Of a stretch of DNA of 64,000 nt, positions 62,387-64,000 are shown piece after piece. Under the pieces are notes generated by a model. The model was not told the origin of the DNA and searched no databases. It worked only from the letters and a program-made list of their open reading frames with translations. The stretch is from JBGQAS01 sp963699305 (lineage in GTDB: Bacteria > Chloroflexota > Anaerolineae > Anaerolineales > Anaerolineaceae), in assembly GCA_963699305.1 (NCBI GenBank), contig OY969431.1, forward strand, positions 2,170,001-2,234,000, given 5' to 3'. Numbering within the stretch: the stretch's first letter is position 1; every line of letters starts with the position of its first letter. The position numbers were made by a program, and so were the translations under genes.

Positions 62387-63712
62387 TCATTTCTTGACTT
62401 TCTTCATCAGGCGGTCGTGCTGCGTTTCCAGGCCGGTACGCGCCTTATCATGATCCACGGTGAGCCATTTATTCTTGCGATACAACCATCGCCCGTTCAC
62501 CATCGTATCGGTCACATGCTGCCCGGTGACAGAATACACCAAGGCGGTGTAAACATCCTGCCCGTGATGGGGTGACCAGCCGATCTCATCAAGATCTAGT
62601 GCGATAAGGTCAGCTTTTTTACCGATTTCCAGCGAGCCAATTTCCTTTTCCATTCTCAAGGCGCGTGCCCCGTTCATGGTTGCCATTTCCAATATGTAAC
62701 GCGTGGGTATAGCTGCGGCATCCCGTTTAAGGAGAGCCAGCACCTTGCCAGTCAGTGACATTTCCTTGAACATGTCGTAACTGTTATTATTGGTAACGTT
62801 ATCGGTGCCCAATGCCACGTTGACCCCTGCTGATCTCAATTCGACCAAAGGAGCTATTCCTGCAGCATTACGCATACCAGAAGAGGGAGCAAACACCACT
62901 GTGAATGGTTTTCCTGTAAGAGTTGGAAAGTCAGCGGGGGATAGAGTGATGCTGTGGGCTGCCAGGATGGGGAATTTGAGAAAACCCATTTTTTCCAGCT
63001 GCGTGATGGCGCTGTGCCCGTATTTTCCCTGGCAGTAGCGCTCCTCTTCATCCCCGGTGCCAAAGTGGGTGTGGAAACCCACGTGGAATTTTTCTGCCAG
63101 TGACAATTCGATCTGCATGGCGATTTCGCTGTTATCTACAAAAAAGGCATGCGGACCCAGCCAGGGAGTCAACAATGGATCACCCTGCAACTTTTTAATG
63201 AAGGATGATGCCGCAGTAATTTCCCTTTGACGGGCTTCTTCTTTGCCTAGTTCCACAATTCCGTATGCCAGCACTGCCCGTAAACCACTTTGGCGGACTT
63301 CCGGGAAAACTCGATCCATCCAGAAGTACTGGTCGGCAAAGCAAGTTGTTCCCGTGCGGATCATTTCAGCACAAGAAACCGCCACGGCAGGAGGGAGCAT
63401 ATCAGGATCCATGTCCAGTTCCAGTACGCGGATGGTGTTGTACCAACCTTCCAACGTGAACAAGGTGTGCCCTTCCACGTGACCGCGGAATAGGGACATG
63501 GGTGTATGCGTGTGCGCGTTGATCAACCCAGGCATGACCAGGCGGGATTTTAAATCAACGATCTTATCGAACTTGCGTTTTGGGGAGAGCTTTTTAACCC
63601 CATTCAATTCCACGATGCGATCATCCTCCACCACCATGTAACCGGGACTGAAGATGTGATCGGCGGAATCGAGCTGCACAAGCGTATCACACGTGATCAA
63701 CGTGGCTGTCAT
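62387..63712 (-). CDS. Amidohydrolase, SAH/MTA/adenosine deaminase-like (MtaD/SsnA group)
   Basis: About 441 residues from the ATG at 63712. Metal ligands are NAHTHTPMSLFRGHVEG, VGFHTHFGTGDEEERY, LAAHSITLSPADF and VALGTDNVTNNNSYDMFKEM. This pattern fits 5-methylthioadenosine/S-adenosylhomocysteine deaminase and relatives that deaminate purine compounds. Its start overlaps the stop of the upstream kinase gene (TAATG). Together with the two nucleoside hydrolases and the transporter it forms a purine nucleoside use pathway. Confidence 0.88.
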   Translation of the reverse strand: MTATLITCDTLVQLDSADHIFSPGYMVVEDDRIVELNGVKKLSPKRKFDKIVDLKSRLVMPGLINAHTHTPMSLFRGHVEGHTLFTLEGWYNTIRVLELDMDPDMLPPAVAVSCAEMIRTGTTCFADQYFWMDRVFPEVRQSGLRAVLAYGIVELGKEEARQREITAASSFIKKLQGDPLLTPWLGPHAFFVDNSEIAMQIELSLAEKFHVGFHTHFGTGDEEERYCQGKYGHSAITQLEKMGFLKFPILAAHSITLSPADFPTLTGKPFTVVFAPSSGMRNAAGIAPLVELRSAGVNVALGTDNVTNNNSYDMFKEMSLTGKVLALLKRDAAAIPTRYILEMATMNGARALRMEKEIGSLEIGKKADLIALDLDEIGWSPHHGQDVYTALVYSVTGQHVTDTMVNGRWLYRKNKWLTVDHDKARTGLETQHDRLMKKVKK

Positions 63713-64000
63713 TATTGGTCCTCCAACAGCTTCAGGAGTTCTTCCCGGTGCGGCATGGAAGGCATGGCGCCTTTGCGCGTTGTGGCAAGCGCACCAGCCG
63801 CCGCCCCCCAACGCACTGCTTCCGGTAAGGGTTTACCCTCCGAAAGCGCCACTGCCAGTCCCCCATTGAATGCATCCCCCGCAGCAACCGAGTCTATGGA
63901 ATTCACCTTGAATGGTGGGATAAAACCGGATTCCTTGGAATTCTTAACAATACACTCCCTGCGCACCCATTTTTATAACAGCAGTTCCAACCCCGCGCCG
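63712..64000 (-). CDS. Ribokinase-like PfkB kinase, C-terminal part (runs off the right edge; one frame break)
   Basis: The visible part contains FKVNSIDSVAAGDAFNGGLA, the PfkB signature with its catalytic Asp. An upstream segment in the neighbouring frame reads TAVIKMGAQGVYC, which is the expected ribokinase strand before KNSKESGF. A spare T near 63948 explains the shift. It is probably ribokinase, acting on the ribose freed by the nucleoside hydrolases, but the N-terminal part is not visible. Confidence 0.8.

Overview
The window looks like a chromosomal contig from an uncultured anaerobic or facultative bacterium. The best guess is Chloroflexota, class Anaerolineae; this is an inference from gene style, with no marker gene to confirm it. 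The clues are Tad-type surface proteins with long Thr-Pro stalks, a YvlB/SHOCT-like protein, an Hdr-Flx electron-transfer cluster, a YjjI-type glycyl radical enzyme with its activase, and BmpA- and Opp-type uptake operons. About twenty single-base frame breaks fall in otherwise well conserved genes, including purA, a response regulator and several ABC transporter genes. I treat most of them as assembly or sequencing indels rather than real pseudogenes.

Layout. 1-9.3 kb (mostly minus strand): a partial TadG-like gene, a YvlB-like gene (plus strand), a cyclic-nucleotide-binding protein coupled to an Nfu scaffold, rarA, a three-gene Tad surface block, and a response regulator/histidine kinase pair. 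9.5-11.4 kb: two uncharacterised plus-strand genes (one DUF922-like) and tRNA-Lys(CUU). 11.4-19.6 kb: an accessory stretch bounded by the intact tRNA-Lys and a 43-nt copy of a tRNA-Lys 3' half. It holds small membrane proteins, an epoxide-hydrolase-like enzyme with a divergent TetR regulator and tandem palindromes, remnants of an IS256 transposase and a DUF4143 ATPase, a Crp/Fnr regulator, methyltransferases and a NifX-like protein. 19.8-28.4 kb: an oligopeptide ABC operon (oppABCDF) with many frame breaks. 28.7-33.3 kb: truncated uxaC and araC fragments abutting head to head, two lipoproteins and a nucleotidyltransferase.

33.7-44.5 kb is the most interesting region. An ArsR-type regulator is followed by a plus-strand gene train: TusD/TusC/TusB-like, TusA, DsrE3-like, an HdrC-HdrB fusion (HdrD type), HdrA, MvhD/FlxD, two Fe-S subunits (FlxC- and FlxB-like), an FAD/NAD subunit (FlxA-like), a GcvH-like lipoate-binding protein, a lipoate-protein ligase and an OsmC-family protein. 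The parts suggest that sulfur is delivered by Tus/DsrE carriers to a lipoyl protein, and that a flavin-based Hdr-Flx complex handles the electrons. The OsmC gene has an in-frame TGA exactly where the family has its catalytic cysteine. A compact stem-loop with a G-starting apical loop follows 20 nt downstream, so the protein is probably a selenoprotein.

44.6-49.1 kb: hpt-purA-purB (purine salvage and AMP synthesis) and small genes. 49.2-64 kb (all minus strand): a nucleoside uptake and breakdown region. It has a BmpA-type lipoprotein, its ABC ATPase and two permeases, two nucleoside hydrolases, two PfkB kinases (one running off the edge), an MtaD-like deaminase, an M20 peptidase, a creatininase-family protein, a stand-alone RarA-C-like domain, and YjjW/YjjI at the downstream end.
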